Notes under the pieces: model-generated
The model's database searches: none
The model's input: only the letters and a program-made list of their open reading frames with translations
Told to the model about the DNA's origin: nothing
Shown: one piece after another, positions 18,890 through 29,173 of the stretch
Layout: each line of letters starts with the position of its first letter
Position numbering within the stretch: the first letter of the stretch is position 1
Translations under genes and position numbers: made by a program
Assembly (NCBI RefSeq): GCF_003228315.1
Contig: NZ_CP029693.1
Coordinates: 2,613,501-2,677,500, forward strand
Origin: Pseudomonas putida
GTDB taxonomy: Bacteria > Pseudomonadota > Gammaproteobacteria > Pseudomonadales > Pseudomonadaceae
Direction: 5' to 3'
Length of the DNA: 64,000 nucleotides

Positions 18890-20794
18890 TTAAGCCGACA
18901 ACTCGACCAACAGCTTGTTCAGGCGACGAACATAGGCCGCCGGGTCCTTCAGGCTGTCGCCGGCCGCCAGGGCCGCCTGATCGAACAGGATGTGCGACAG
19001 GTCGCCGAAGCGCTCGTCACTCTGCTCGTTGTCGAGCTTCTCGATCAGCGGGTGAGCCGGGTTGAATTCGAAAATCGGCTTCGAATCCGGCACCTTCTGC
19101 CCGCTGGCTTCCAGGATCTGACGCATTTGCAGGCCCAGGTCCTGCTCACCAATGGCCAGGATCGCCGGCGAATCGGTCAGGCGATGGGAAACCCGTACTT
19201 CGGCAACGGATTCGCCCAGTGCGGTCTTGAGACGCTCCACCAGACCTTCCTTGGACTTGGCGACTTCTTCAGCGGCCTTCTTGTCCTCTTCCGAATCCAG
19301 GTTGCCCAAGTCCAGGTCACCGCGCGCCACGTCGACAAAGCTCTTGCCGTCGAATTCACTGAGGTAGCTCATCAGCCACTCGTCGATGCGGTCGGTCAGC
19401 AGCAGCACTTCGATGCCTTTCTTGCGGAAGACTTCCAGGTGCGGGCTGTTCTTGACCTGGGCGTAGGTTTCACCGGTCAGGTAGTAGATCTTGTCCTGGC
19501 CTTCCTTGGCGCGGGCCAGGTACTCGGCCAGGCCAACCACTTGCTCGCCGTCATCACCGTGGGTGGATGCGAACCGCAGCAGGCCGGCAATTTTTTCCTT
19601 GTTGGCGAAGTCTTCCGCCGGGCCTTCTTTCATGACTTGGCCGAAGTTCTTCCAGAAGCCCTTGTATTGCTCAGGCTCGTTCTTCGCCAGCTTCTCCAGC
19701 ATGTCCAGCACGCGCTTGGTCAGTGCCGACTTCATGGAGTCGATGATCGGGTCTTTCTGCAGGATTTCCCGCGACACGTTCAGCGACAGGTCGTTGGAAT
19801 CGACCACACCCTTGATGAAGCGCAGGTACAGCGGCAGGAACGACTCGGCCTGATCCATGACGAATACGCGCTGCACGTAGAGCTTCAGGCCTTTCGGCGC
19901 TTCGCGCTGGTACAGGTCGAACGGTGCACGGGCCGGTACGTACAGCAGCGAGCTGTATTCCAGCTTGCCTTCGACCTTGTTGTGGCTCCAGCTCAGCGGG
20001 TTCTCGAAGTCGTGGGCGATGTGCTTGTAGAACTCCTGGTATTCCTCGTCCTTCACTTCAGTGCGCGGACGGGTCCACAGGGCGCTGGCGCGGTTGACGG
20101 TTTCCCATTCAACGGCTGGCTTCTCTTCGCCCTCGGCGGCTGCCGCTTCTTTCGGCAACTCGATCGGCAAGGCGATGTGGTCGGAATACTTTTTGATGAT
20201 GTTGCGCAGGCGCCAGCCGTCGGCGAACTCGTCTTCACCGGACTTCAGGTGCAGCACGATACGAGTGCCGCGGTCGGCCTTGTCGATAGTGGCAACTTCG
20301 AACTCGCCCTCGCCCTTGGACGACCAGTGCACGCCTTCGCTGGCCGGGCTACCGGCACGGCGGCTGAACACGTCGACCTTGTCGGCAACGATGAACGCGG
20401 AGTAGAAGCCCACGCCGAACTGACCGATCAGGTGCGAATCCTTCTTCTGGTCGCCCGACAGGTTTTTCATGAAGTCGGCGGTGCCGGACTTGGCGATGGT
20501 CCCCAGGTGGGTGATCACATCTTCACGGCTCATGCCGATGCCGTTGTCTTCGAGGGTGACGGTCTTGGCGTCCTTGTCGAAGCTCACACGGATTTTCAGT
20601 TCCGCGCCACCTTCCAGCAATTCAGGCTTGGCGAGGGCTTCGAAACGTAATTTGTCTACAGCGTCAGAGGCGTTCGAGATCAGTTCGCGAAGGAAGATTT
20701 CCTTGTTGGAATACAGCGAATGGATCATGAGGTGCAGCAGCTGCTTTACCTCGGTCTGGAAGCCCAGGGTTTCCTTTTGAGTTTCCACACTCAT
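18890..20794 (-). CDS. htpG: Molecular chaperone HtpG (Hsp90)
   Basis: ATP-dependent cytoplasmic chaperone. It is 634 residues from ATG 20794 ([13 protein letters not shown]), the family length and start for Pseudomonas; an ATG two codons upstream is an alternative. GHKL ATPase motifs: [25 protein letters not shown], and [16 protein letters not shown], plus GTRIVLHLK. The middle domain carries the catalytic Arg loop LNVSREILQ. It is followed by a strong terminator. Confidence 0.97.
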   Translation of the reverse strand: MSVETQKETLGFQTEVKQLLHLMIHSLYSNKEIFLRELISNASDAVDKLRFEALAKPELLEGGAELKIRVSFDKDAKTVTLEDNGIGMSREDVITHLGTIAKSGTADFMKNLSGDQKKDSHLIGQFGVGFYSAFIVADKVDVFSRRAGSPASEGVHWSSKGEGEFEVATIDKADRGTRIVLHLKSGEDEFADGWRLRNIIKKYSDHIALPIELPKEAAAAEGEEKPAVEWETVNRASALWTRPRTEVKDEEYQEFYKHIAHDFENPLSWSHNKVEGKLEYSSLLYVPARAPFDLYQREAPKGLKLYVQRVFVMDQAESFLPLYLRFIKGVVDSNDLSLNVSREILQKDPIIDSMKSALTKRVLDMLEKLAKNEPEQYKGFWKNFGQVMKEGPAEDFANKEKIAGLLRFASTHGDDGEQVVGLAEYLARAKEGQDKIYYLTGETYAQVKNSPHLEVFRKKGIEVLLLTDRIDEWLMSYLSEFDGKSFVDVARGDLDLGNLDSEEDKKAAEEVAKSKEGLVERLKTALGESVAEVRVSHRLTDSPAILAIGEQDLGLQMRQILEASGQKVPDSKPIFEFNPAHPLIEKLDNEQSDERFGDLSHILFDQAALAAGDSLKDPAAYVRRLNKLLVELSA

Positions 20795-20875
20795 GGTCAT
20801 CAAACTCCAATCAGATGGCATAAGCCGCGACCAAGAGGGTCAGCGGCGGGTTGTCATGAGAGTTGGGGGCTGTGT

Positions 20876-21328
20876 TCAGGATTTCAAGGGTTCCTCCAGT
20901 TTGAAATGCGCCCTGGCCGTCGCGATAGGCTCAGCTTCCGTGGTTTGCCAGGCGGTAATGGCGACGTTGCCCACCCGACGCCCCTGGCGGCACACCTGGC
21001 ATCGGGCCCAGGTATCGCGAAATTGTCCGGCACGCAGGTAATCGAGGGAGAAATCGATAATTTTCGGTACCCCCGGCGATCCGGTGCTGATCAGCAGATG
21101 CAGCGCGGCGGCCAGTTCCATGAAACCGGCAATCACGCCGCCATGGATCGCGGGTAACAGGGGATTGCCGATGTTGTCCTTGTTGGCCGGCAGGCGAAAC
21201 AGCAATTCATCCCCCACCCGCGAACATTCGACGCCGATCAGCGTGGCGTAGGGGATCAGCTGCAGCAGCGTGCTGTAATCGCCCTGCTCGTGAGCCTGTT
21301 GCAATTGTTCCTGAAAGGAATCGCTCAT
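20876..21328 (-). CDS. PaaI-type hotdog thioesterase
   Basis: 150 residues from ATG 21328 (MSDSFQEQLQ); the longer ORF reads through the upstream gene in another frame. Hotdog fold with the family motif HGGVIAGFMELAAALHL and a C-terminal strand SLDYLRAGQFRDTWARC. The start overlaps the stop of the next gene upstream (ATGA), so this is a pair of paralogous thioesterases made together. Substrate is not evident; related proteins hydrolyse aromatic or medium-chain acyl-CoA. Confidence 0.85.
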   Translation of the reverse strand: MSDSFQEQLQQAHEQGDYSTLLQLIPYATLIGVECSRVGDELLFRLPANKDNIGNPLLPAIHGGVIAGFMELAAALHLLISTGSPGVPKIIDFSLDYLRAGQFRDTWARCQVCRQGRRVGNVAITAWQTTEAEPIATARAHFKLEEPLKS

Positions 21329-21801
21329 TTCGCACCTCCAGCGATGGCGCCACCAAAGCTTTTGGTGCCCTTGATGCCTTTGCCCATGCGCATGAACGTG
21401 CCCACCACATGGGCAATCGGCTGCTCGGGATCGTCCTGATAGGCAAAGCCGCGGGCGAAGATCACATCGGTGGTCACCCGGTAGCACTGGGCGAAACCGT
21501 ACACGTCCTTATGGGGCTCGGCGGCGTGCATATAGTCGATGCGCAGGTCGAGGGTCGGGCAGACTTCGAATTCCGGCAATACGCAGAGCGTGGACATGCC
21601 ACAGGCAGTGTCCATCAACGTGGTGATCGCCCCGCCATGAATCACCCCGGTTTGCGGGTTTCCTACGATCTGCTGGCTATAAGGAAGAACGACGGTCAAC
21701 CCCTCATTACTGGCACTGTGAACACGTAACCCGAGGACCTGACAATGACGCAGGGCTGACATGAATCGTATTGCGCGCTCAAAAACAGGGTTTTCAGCCA
21801 T
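21325..21801 (-). CDS. PaaI-type hotdog thioesterase, first of a pair
   Basis: 158 residues. Motif VIHGGAITTLMDTACGMSTL is the hotdog catalytic helix with the HGG and an acidic residue, followed by TLDLRIDYMHAAEPHKDV and VIFARGFAYQDD. The stop overlaps the start of the second thioesterase by 4 nt. Together they may form a heteromer or act in sequence on acyl-CoAs, but this is inference from overlap only. Confidence 0.88.
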   Translation of the reverse strand: MAENPVFERAIRFMSALRHCQVLGLRVHSASNEGLTVVLPYSQQIVGNPQTGVIHGGAITTLMDTACGMSTLCVLPEFEVCPTLDLRIDYMHAAEPHKDVYGFAQCYRVTTDVIFARGFAYQDDPEQPIAHVVGTFMRMGKGIKGTKSFGGAIAGGAK

Positions 21802-21958
21802 TGGTTAAAGCTCTTCTTGAATACCTACAGAATGAAGTAGCGGTTCGCATAAAAGTTCCGCTTTAGAACAAACTTATATATCTCAAGCATTTGTGGAACT
21901 TAACCCCTGGGCTTGTGCTCGAAAGGCCAGTAGTTATTTTCATCAGGAGAAACACCCC

Positions 21959-22204
21959 ATGCGTAAGACTTTAGCTATTGCCTTGATGTTGACCGCTTCC
22001 CTCGGTCTCGCTGCCTGCGATAAAAAATCCGAGGACAAAGCTCAAGAAGCCAACAAACATGCTGAGCAAGCTCAGCAAGACATGAGCAAAGCTCAGGATA
22101 AAGTGAACGACGCGGCGAAAGAAAACGCCGAAGCCGCCAAAGCTCAGGCTGAATCGAACGAAGCAGCGGCAAAAGAAGCCGCGCCGGAAGCACCTAAGAA
22201 CTAA
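21959..22204 (+). CDS. Small Ala/Lys/Glu-rich lipoprotein
   Basis: 81 residues from ATG 21959 (MRKTLAIALML), with AGGAGA about 8 nt upstream; the ORF opens 22 codons earlier without signal sequence. Lipobox LAAC gives a mature protein of about 62 residues, almost wholly A, K, E, Q, D and N, with quasi-heptad alternation (KAQEANKHAEQAQQDMSKAQ), so one long charged helix or coiled coil. It resembles hydrophilin or LEA-like envelope lipoproteins rather than an enzyme. It has its own upstream AT-rich promoter region and a strong terminator, so it is monocistronic. Confidence 0.85.
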   Translation: MRKTLAIALMLTASLGLAACDKKSEDKAQEANKHAEQAQQDMSKAQDKVNDAAKENAEAAKAQAESNEAAAKEAAPEAPKN

Positions 22205-22220
22205 TTCGGTTTTTAGCGTG

Positions 22221-22258
22221 AAAAAAGAAAACCCGCCAAGTGCGGGTTTTCTTTTGCC
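22221..22258. terminator. Bidirectional rho-independent terminator
   Basis: GAAAACCCGC-CAAGT-GCGGGTTTTC hairpin with an A run on one side and TTTTCTTTT on the other. It can stop the small lipoprotein transcript (rightward) and the MAPEG transcript (leftward). Confidence 0.92.
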
Positions 22259-22282
22259 TGCGATTTTGTTGGCCATCCAGTC

Positions 22283-22684
22283 TTAGAGCAAAATCGTGCG
22301 AAAAGTCGGACTAATCATCAGCAATAGTGAACAGACAAATCCCACCAGCCATACCATGCTGCGTTGCCAGGTCAGGTCTTTCCAGTAACACAGCAAATAG
22401 ATAACTCGTGCGATGACAAAGATGATGGCCAACAGATCAATGAGCCATCCCGCCGTCTGCGTGGTATGCGCCATCAATACTCCCACCGCAAACAAAATGA
22501 ACGCCTCGAAACTATTCTGGTGTGCAGCCAATGCACGGGCACCGAAACCGGTGAGTTGCCCTTGTTGTTGGCGTGGCAAGTGATTGTTGTAACCGCCCTG
22601 CTCTTTCATGGCTTTGGTAACGGGCATGCGCGCCACGTAAATCAACAGTGCACTGATAAACACACACCAGAACGGAATACTCAT
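22283..22684 (-). CDS. MAPEG family membrane protein
   Basis: 133 residues from ATG 22684, which overlaps the stop of the DUF599 gene (TGATG). Four hydrophobic helices are evident, and the region NNHLPRQQQGQLTGFGARALAAHQNSFEAF has the MAPEG-type R-x-x-x-A-x-x-N-x-x-E core. Family members include glutathione-dependent eicosanoid enzymes, but bacterial ones of this size are mostly uncharacterised. It is translationally coupled to the DUF599 membrane protein. Confidence 0.87.
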   Translation of the reverse strand: MSIPFWCVFISALLIYVARMPVTKAMKEQGGYNNHLPRQQQGQLTGFGARALAAHQNSFEAFILFAVGVLMAHTTQTAGWLIDLLAIIFVIARVIYLLCYWKDLTWQRSMVWLVGFVCSLLLMISPTFRTILL

Positions 22685-23421
22685 CAAGCGGCCTCTTTAT
22701 TCACCTCGGGCAATGGCGCCTCTGTAGGGGTATAGACCATCACGTCGAGAACGTCGGAATGAAACTCGCGGCGATACAAGACGAACACCACGCCCGCACT
22801 CATCAACATGAACAGCCAGGGGCTGACGAACCAGGCGAGCATGCTCATCCCGAAATAGTAGGACCGCAGACCAAAGTTGAACTGGTTGGCCGCCATCGAG
22901 ATGACCCGCGCCGCCCGCGAGGCAAAGGCCTTGCGCTCAAGTTCCGATACATGGCGCTCGCCGGCCATCGGCGCCGAGCCCACCAGAATCGCGGCGAAAT
23001 TGTACTGGCGCATGCACCAGCTGAAAGTAAAGAAGGCGTAGACGAACACCAGCGCCAGGCACAGCAACTTGATTTCAGACATGCCCTGTGTCGCCTGTTG
23101 CACCATGGGAATATCCGCCAGCAGCGACACCGCCCGTTCGGAGGAACCCAGCACGGTCAGGATGCCGGCCAGGATAATCAGGGTGCTGGAGGCGAAGAAG
23201 GACGCGTTGCGCTCCAGGTTGCCGATCACGCTGGCATCGGCAATGCGGTTGTCGCGCAGCAGCATGCGGCGCATCCAGTCCTCGCGATAAAGATGCAGGA
23301 CACTGGCCAGGCAGGCGGTATCGCGGCCTTTCCAGGTCGCATAGCGGGTGTAACCGCCCCAGCAGATGACAAACCAGAACGCGGCAAGGATGTGGATCAG
23401 GTTGGCTTGGATGAACGACAT
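22684..23421 (-). CDS. DUF599 domain-containing membrane protein
   Basis: 245 residues with about four membrane segments (LIHILAAFWFVICWGGYTRY, FFASSTLIILAGILTVLG, LLCLALVFVYAFFTFSWCM, LAWFVSPWLFMLMSAGVVFVLY). The segment FTFSWCMRQYNFAAILVGSAP is the DUF599 hallmark. Function is unknown. Overlaps the MAPEG gene, suggesting that the two inner-membrane proteins act together. Confidence 0.88.
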   Translation of the reverse strand: MSFIQANLIHILAAFWFVICWGGYTRYATWKGRDTACLASVLHLYREDWMRRMLLRDNRIADASVIGNLERNASFFASSTLIILAGILTVLGSSERAVSLLADIPMVQQATQGMSEIKLLCLALVFVYAFFTFSWCMRQYNFAAILVGSAPMAGERHVSELERKAFASRAARVISMAANQFNFGLRSYYFGMSMLAWFVSPWLFMLMSAGVVFVLYRREFHSDVLDVMVYTPTEAPLPEVNKEAA

Positions 23422-23460
23422 GCAGGTCCTTTTTTGATGTAGTGACGAAACGCCAAACCT

Positions 23461-23550
23461 TGTGGGAGCGAGCCTGCTCGCGATAGCGCTGGATCAATCA
23501 GCACCTCTATTGAATGTGACGCCGCTTTCGCGAGCAGGCTCGCTCCCACA
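23461..23550. repeat. Inverted REP pair (BIME)
   Basis: Arms start at 23461 (TGTGGGAGCGAGCCTGCTCG) and end at 23550. Located upstream of the DUF599 gene and downstream of brnQ. Confidence 0.93.
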
Positions 23551-23623
23551 ATAGGTCAGGAGGTCAGGAGGTCAGGCAGTGCTTCGACGTTAGCTTAAGG
23601 AAAAAGACACTGCCCCGCGCCCA

Positions 23624-23662
23624 TAAAAAATGCCCCGCATCGATTGATGCGGGGCATTTCTG
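23624..23662 (-). terminator. Rho-independent terminator of brnQ
   Basis: Minus-strand stem AATGCCCCGCATC / GATGCGGGGCATT followed by a T run. Confidence 0.93.
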
Positions 23663-23702
23663 TTTTGCTCACAAGCCCGCTTGTGACGGGCCGCAGCAGC
23701 AT

Positions 23703-25016
23703 TTAAGCCAGTGCTTCTTCGCGCTTGCCCAACAGGCGGTCGCAGACCACGGCGACGACCAAAGTCATCACCGACGGCACCAGCCACGCCAGGCCTTGAT
23801 CACTGAGCGGCAGGTGAGCCAGCTGCGCCGGCATCCAGTCCGCCAGACCGGCGCCCTTGAGCGCATCGATCAGACCGAAGAGGAACGACACCAGCATCAC
23901 CGGACCGACGATGCGGCCTTGCTCGTGCCAGAAGTCCTTGCAGAAGCTCAGGGCGACCAGGGCGATGCAAGGCGGGTAGATCGCGGTCAGTACCGGGATC
24001 GAGAACGCAATCAGCTTGGTCAGGCCCAGGTTGGACACCAGCAGGGAGAACGCAGCGAGGATGATCACCAGGGTCTTGTAGGACAGTGGCAGCACGCGGC
24101 TGAAGTACTCGGCGCAGGCACAGGTCAGGCCTACAGCGGTCACCAGGCACGCCAGGGAAATCAACACCGCGAGGAAACCGCTGCCCAGCGAACCGAAGGT
24201 GTGCTGCACGTACGCGTGCAATACCGCCGCGCCATTGGTCGCGCCGACGGCCACTTCGTGACTGCCCGAACCGAGACGAAACAGGCTGATGTACACCAGT
24301 GCCAGACCCACGCCGGCGATCAGCCCGGCAATGATTGCGTAACGGGTGATCAGCGCGGGCGATTCAACGCCGCGGGAGCGGATAGCGTTGACGATCACGA
24401 TGCCGAACACCAGTGCGCCGAGGGTATCCATGGTCAGGTAACCATTGATGAACCCCTGGGAAAACGGTGCAGCCACGTATTCAGGTGTTGCCTGACCGAT
24501 ATCACCCGCTGGCAAGGCGAATGCCGCGATACCCAATACCGCCAGGGCAATGATCTTCAGTGGCGCGAGGAAACGTCCCACAGTGTCCAGCAGGCGGCCC
24601 GGGTAGAGCGAGATGAAGAACACCAGCAGGAAATACACCGAGCTGTACAGGAACAGCGCCAACGGGCTTTCGCCGGTCAGCGGAGCCAGGCCCACTTCGA
24701 AGGACACGGTCGCGGTGCGCGGCGTGGCAAACAGAGGGCCGACGGCGAGGTAGCAGGCAGCGGCCAGCAGACCGCCCGCCAGCTTGCCGATCGGACTGCT
24801 CAGGGCATCCATCGCGCCACCGACTTTGGCCAGCGCTACAACGGTGACCACCGGCAGACCCACCGCCGTGACGAGAAAGCCCAGCGCCGCCATCCAGACA
24901 TTAGGCCCGGACTGCAAACCGACGATAGGCGGGAAGATGATGTTGCCGGCCCCGACGAACAGGGCAAACGTCATAAAACCAAGTGCCAGGATGTCCTGGC
25001 CTTTCAACACTTTCAT
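23703..25016 (-). CDS. brnQ: Branched-chain amino acid transport system II carrier protein BrnQ
   Basis: Sodium-coupled uptake of leucine, isoleucine and valine across the inner membrane. It is 437 residues with about twelve membrane segments. The N-terminal [30 protein letters not shown] block and the [17 protein letters not shown] segment are LIVCS-family signatures. Monocistronic, with a terminator 40 nt past the stop. The 5' region is long and contains a short hairpin (TTTCCCT 25058-25064 with AGGGAAA 25073-25079) close to the start, which may matter for translation. Confidence 0.95.
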   Translation of the reverse strand: MKVLKGQDILALGFMTFALFVGAGNIIFPPIVGLQSGPNVWMAALGFLVTAVGLPVVTVVALAKVGGAMDALSSPIGKLAGGLLAAACYLAVGPLFATPRTATVSFEVGLAPLTGESPLALFLYSSVYFLLVFFISLYPGRLLDTVGRFLAPLKIIALAVLGIAAFALPAGDIGQATPEYVAAPFSQGFINGYLTMDTLGALVFGIVIVNAIRSRGVESPALITRYAIIAGLIAGVGLALVYISLFRLGSGSHEVAVGATNGAAVLHAYVQHTFGSLGSGFLAVLISLACLVTAVGLTCACAEYFSRVLPLSYKTLVIILAAFSLLVSNLGLTKLIAFSIPVLTAIYPPCIALVALSFCKDFWHEQGRIVGPVMLVSFLFGLIDALKGAGLADWMPAQLAHLPLSDQGLAWLVPSVMTLVVAVVCDRLLGKREEALA

Positions 25017-25263
25017 TAAGGAAATACCACACTACTGAATCGGAATTTAGAGAGGGGTTTCCCTTATGGGTGAGGGAAATGCTGCCGGTCCGTATGGGAC
25101 TGACCCTTTAGCGCGTAGCCGCCTTGTGGGCAGCGGACGCAAAAATGGCGCGTAGCCTAACGAATTTGTCTGACAAACGCACTGTTAGAGGGCGAACTAT
25201 CCGATCTACGACATTTTCGTGTCGCGTTTTCGCATGTAAATGGTGGGTGCCTGTAAGTCCGTC

Positions 25264-25287
25264 ATCGCGAGCAAGCTCGCTCCCACA
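25264..25287. repeat. Single degenerate REP arm
   Basis: ATCGCGAGCAAGCTCGCTCC at 25264 with one change in the loop (AGCAAGCTC). No partner arm nearby. Confidence 0.8.
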
Positions 25288-25335
25288 GGATTCGTGAGCG
25301 TTGAGATCAATTGAACAAACAACACAAATCCGAAA

Positions 25336-25368
25336 ACGACAAAGGCCACCCGAAGGTGGCCTTTGCTT
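25336..25368 (-). terminator. Rho-independent terminator at the end of sucCD
   Basis: Minus-strand stem AAAGGCCACC-TTCG-GGTGGCCTTT with a moderate T-rich tail, 27 nt or so after the sucD stop. It ends the TCA operon. Confidence 0.88.
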
Positions 25369-25394
25369 GGTGAAAAGTCAGCCAAGCACGAAGC

Positions 25395-26276
25395 TTACTT
25401 GACTTCCCAACCAGTCAGCTCGGCCAGGGCCTTGCCGATGTCTGCCAGCGAACGCACGGTTTTTACGCCTGCGTCTTGCAGCGCAGCGAATTTCTCGTCT
25501 GCAGTGCCTTTGCCGCCAGAGATGATTGCGCCAGCATGGCCCATGCGCTTGCCCGGAGGAGCAGTCACACCAGCGATGTAGGAAACAACCGGCTTGGTCA
25601 CGTTTGCCTTGATGTAGGCAGCCGCTTCTTCTTCAGCCGAACCGCCGATCTCACCGATCATCACGATCGCTTCGGTCTTCGGGTCTTCCTGGAACAGCTT
25701 CAGGATGTCGATGAAGTTCGAACCCGGGATCGGGTCACCACCGATGCCGACGCAAGTCGACTGACCGAAACCGGCGTCAGTAGTCTGCTTAACAGCTTCG
25801 TAGGTCAGGGTGCCGGAACGGGAAACGATACCGACCTTGCCTGGCAAGTGAATGTGACCTGGCATGATGCCGATCTTGCATTCGCCTGGAGTGATCACGC
25901 CTGGGCAGTTAGGGCCGATCAGGGTAACACCCAGCTCGTCGCACTTAACTTTAGCGTCCAGCATGTCCAGGGTAGGAATGCCTTCGGTGATGCAGACGAT
26001 CAGCTTGATGCCGCCGAAAGCAGCTTCCAGGATCGAGTCCTTGCAGAAAGGAGCCGGAACGTAGATCACGCTGGCGGTGGCGCCAGTGGCAGCTACGGCG
26101 TCTTTCACGGTGTTGAACACTGGCAGACCCAGGTGCTCGGTACCGCCTTTGCCTGGAGTTACACCACCAACCATCTTGGTGCCATACTCGATGGCTTGCT
26201 GGGTGTGGAAACTACCTTGCGAACCGGTAATACCCTGGCAGATAACTTTGGTGTCTTTATTGATCAGGACGCTCAT
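25395..26276 (-). CDS. sucD: Succinyl-CoA synthetase alpha subunit SucD
   Basis: Forms succinyl-CoA or succinate plus nucleoside triphosphate with SucC. It is 293 residues. CoA-binding region [17 protein letters not shown] near the N-terminus; the phosphorylated His is in [10 protein letters not shown] (His247). Its ATG shares one base with the sucC stop (TAATG), so the two subunits are made in a fixed ratio. The operon ends at the terminator downstream. Confidence 0.98.
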   Translation of the reverse strand: MSVLINKDTKVICQGITGSQGSFHTQQAIEYGTKMVGGVTPGKGGTEHLGLPVFNTVKDAVAATGATASVIYVPAPFCKDSILEAAFGGIKLIVCITEGIPTLDMLDAKVKCDELGVTLIGPNCPGVITPGECKIGIMPGHIHLPGKVGIVSRSGTLTYEAVKQTTDAGFGQSTCVGIGGDPIPGSNFIDILKLFQEDPKTEAIVMIGEIGGSAEEEAAAYIKANVTKPVVSYIAGVTAPPGKRMGHAGAIISGGKGTADEKFAALQDAGVKTVRSLADIGKALAELTGWEVK

Positions 26277-27442
26277 TATTTGCCCTCCGCAGCTTTGACA
26301 ACTTGTTGAGCAGCGTCGGTCAGGCTGGTAGCAGCGATGATGTTCAAACCGCTTTCTGCCAGTACTTTAGCGCCCAGCTCAGCGTTGTTGCCTTCAAGGC
26401 GAACAACAACCGGGATTTTCACGCCGACTTCTTTCACTGCACCGATGATGCCTTCGGCAATCATGTCGCAACGAACGATGCCGCCGAAGATGTTAACCAG
26501 TACTGCAGCGACGTTGGTGTCGGACAGAATGATCTTGAATGCTTCGGTAACGCGTTCTTTGGTAGCACCGCCGCCCACGTCGAGGAAGTTGGCTGGCTTG
26601 CCGCCGTGCAGGTTGACGATGTCCATGGTACCCATGGCCAGGCCGGCACCGTTGACCATGCAACCGATGTTGCCTTCCAGCGCTACGTAGTTCAGTTCGA
26701 ACTTGGCAGCGTGCGCTTCGCGCGGATCGTCCTGCGACGGATCGTGGAAAGTCTTCAGCTTAGGCTGACGATACATGGCGTTGGCGTCGATGTTGATCTT
26801 CGCGTCCAGGCAGTGCAGGTCGCCGTCAGCCTTGATCACCAGCGGGTTCACTTCCAGCAGGGCCAGATCGTGATCCTGGAACAGTTTGGCCAGACCGGTG
26901 AAGATCTTGGCGAACTGGGCAACTTGCTTGCCTTCCAGACCCAGCTGGAATGCCAGCTCGCGACCCTGGAATGGCTGAGCGCCAACCAGTGGATCGATAG
27001 TGGCCTTCAGAATTTTTTCTGGAGTGTCGTGAGCGATTTTCTCGATGTCCACGCCACCTTCGGTGGAAGCCATGAACACGATGCGACGGCTCGAACGGTC
27101 AACGACAGCGCCCAGGTACAGCTCTTTAGCGATATCAGTGCACGATTCAACCAGGATCTTGGTGACTGGCTGACCATTGGCGTCAGTCTGGTAAGTCACC
27201 AGACGCTTGCCCAGCCACTGCTGTGCGAAGGCTTTGGCGTCTTCTTTGTTGCGAACCAGCTTAACGCCGCCCGCTTTACCGCGACCACCGGCGTGGACCT
27301 GGGCTTTGACAACCCACTCGGTGCCGCCGATCTTGTCGCAAGCTGCTGCTGCTTCTTCCGGGGTGTCTACCGCGTAGCCTTTGGATACTGGCAGGCCGTA
27401 CTCAGCGAACAGCTGCTTACCCTGATACTCGTGAAGATTCAT
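26276..27442 (-). CDS. sucC: Succinyl-CoA synthetase beta subunit SucC
   Basis: Nucleotide- and succinate-binding subunit of succinyl-CoA synthetase. It is 388 residues, the standard length. ATP-grasp domain with [37 protein letters not shown] and the C-terminal [17 protein letters not shown]. It is preceded by a 197-nt spacer from lpdG that is full of inverted repeats (see the sucC RNA entry), so translation or transcript level of sucCD may be set separately from the upstream genes. Confidence 0.98.
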   Translation of the reverse strand: MNLHEYQGKQLFAEYGLPVSKGYAVDTPEEAAAACDKIGGTEWVVKAQVHAGGRGKAGGVKLVRNKEDAKAFAQQWLGKRLVTYQTDANGQPVTKILVESCTDIAKELYLGAVVDRSSRRIVFMASTEGGVDIEKIAHDTPEKILKATIDPLVGAQPFQGRELAFQLGLEGKQVAQFAKIFTGLAKLFQDHDLALLEVNPLVIKADGDLHCLDAKINIDANAMYRQPKLKTFHDPSQDDPREAHAAKFELNYVALEGNIGCMVNGAGLAMGTMDIVNLHGGKPANFLDVGGGATKERVTEAFKIILSDTNVAAVLVNIFGGIVRCDMIAEGIIGAVKEVGVKIPVVVRLEGNNAELGAKVLAESGLNIIAATSLTDAAQQVVKAAEGK

Positions 27443-27639
27443 GCTTTTTACCGTCTTCGTTAGGTACTGCGCATTCGGTGCTGCACTTGTTCAAGTGCCG
27501 CACCACCTGTGACTGCTGCTTGCGTAGCCTTTCCGGATACCCGGTGCAGCTACGCAAGGCTGCGTCCAGCGGACATTCCGCGGTGAGTCTTGCAGGCAAG
27601 GCTCACGACGGGCCGATACCGCCGTGGTTTCTTATTGTC
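27443..27639 (-). ncRNA. Candidate sucC RNA motif (structured 5' leader of sucC)
   Basis: The lpdG-sucC spacer contains four inverted repeats in a row, given in plus coordinates: 27583-27606 (GTGAG and CTTGC arms with one mismatch), 27564-27574 (GTCC/GGAC), 27519-27558 (CTTGCGTAGC paired with GCTACGCAAG, enclosing a CCGG-ATAC-CCGG hairpin), and 27483-27498 (GCACTTG/CAAGTGC). A conserved RNA called the sucC motif has been described upstream of sucC in Pseudomonas, and this position fits. I could not align it to the published consensus, so the identity is inferred from position and structure. Confidence 0.65.
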
Positions 27640-29076
<1,437 letters not shown>

Positions 29077-29106
29077 TCAAAAAATCCTCTTTAGCGAAAA
29101 GCTTCA

Positions 29107-29166
29107 AGCCGCGCGCTGCAAGCCAAACTGCCGTTTCTTGCAGTTTGAAGCCTGCAGCTCGCGGCT
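29107..29166. repeat. Long imperfect hairpin in the sucB-lpdG spacer
   Basis: AGCCGCGCGCTGCA (29107-29120) pairs with TGCAGCTCGCGGCT (29153-29166) in 13 of 14 positions. Inside it CAAACTG (29124-29130) pairs with CAGTTTG (29141-29147). There is no T tract. It differs from the common REP of this window, so it is either a second repeat family or an mRNA element between two co-transcribed genes. Confidence 0.75.
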
Positions 29167-29173
29167 GCTTCTA

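Larger units (their letters stand above)
25017..25394. other. Intergenic region between brnQ and sucD
   Basis: 378 nt without a gene. From left to right it holds the brnQ leader hairpin (25058-25079), the brnQ promoter region (not resolved), a single degenerate REP arm (25264-25287) and the sucD terminator (25338-25366). Confidence 0.6.
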
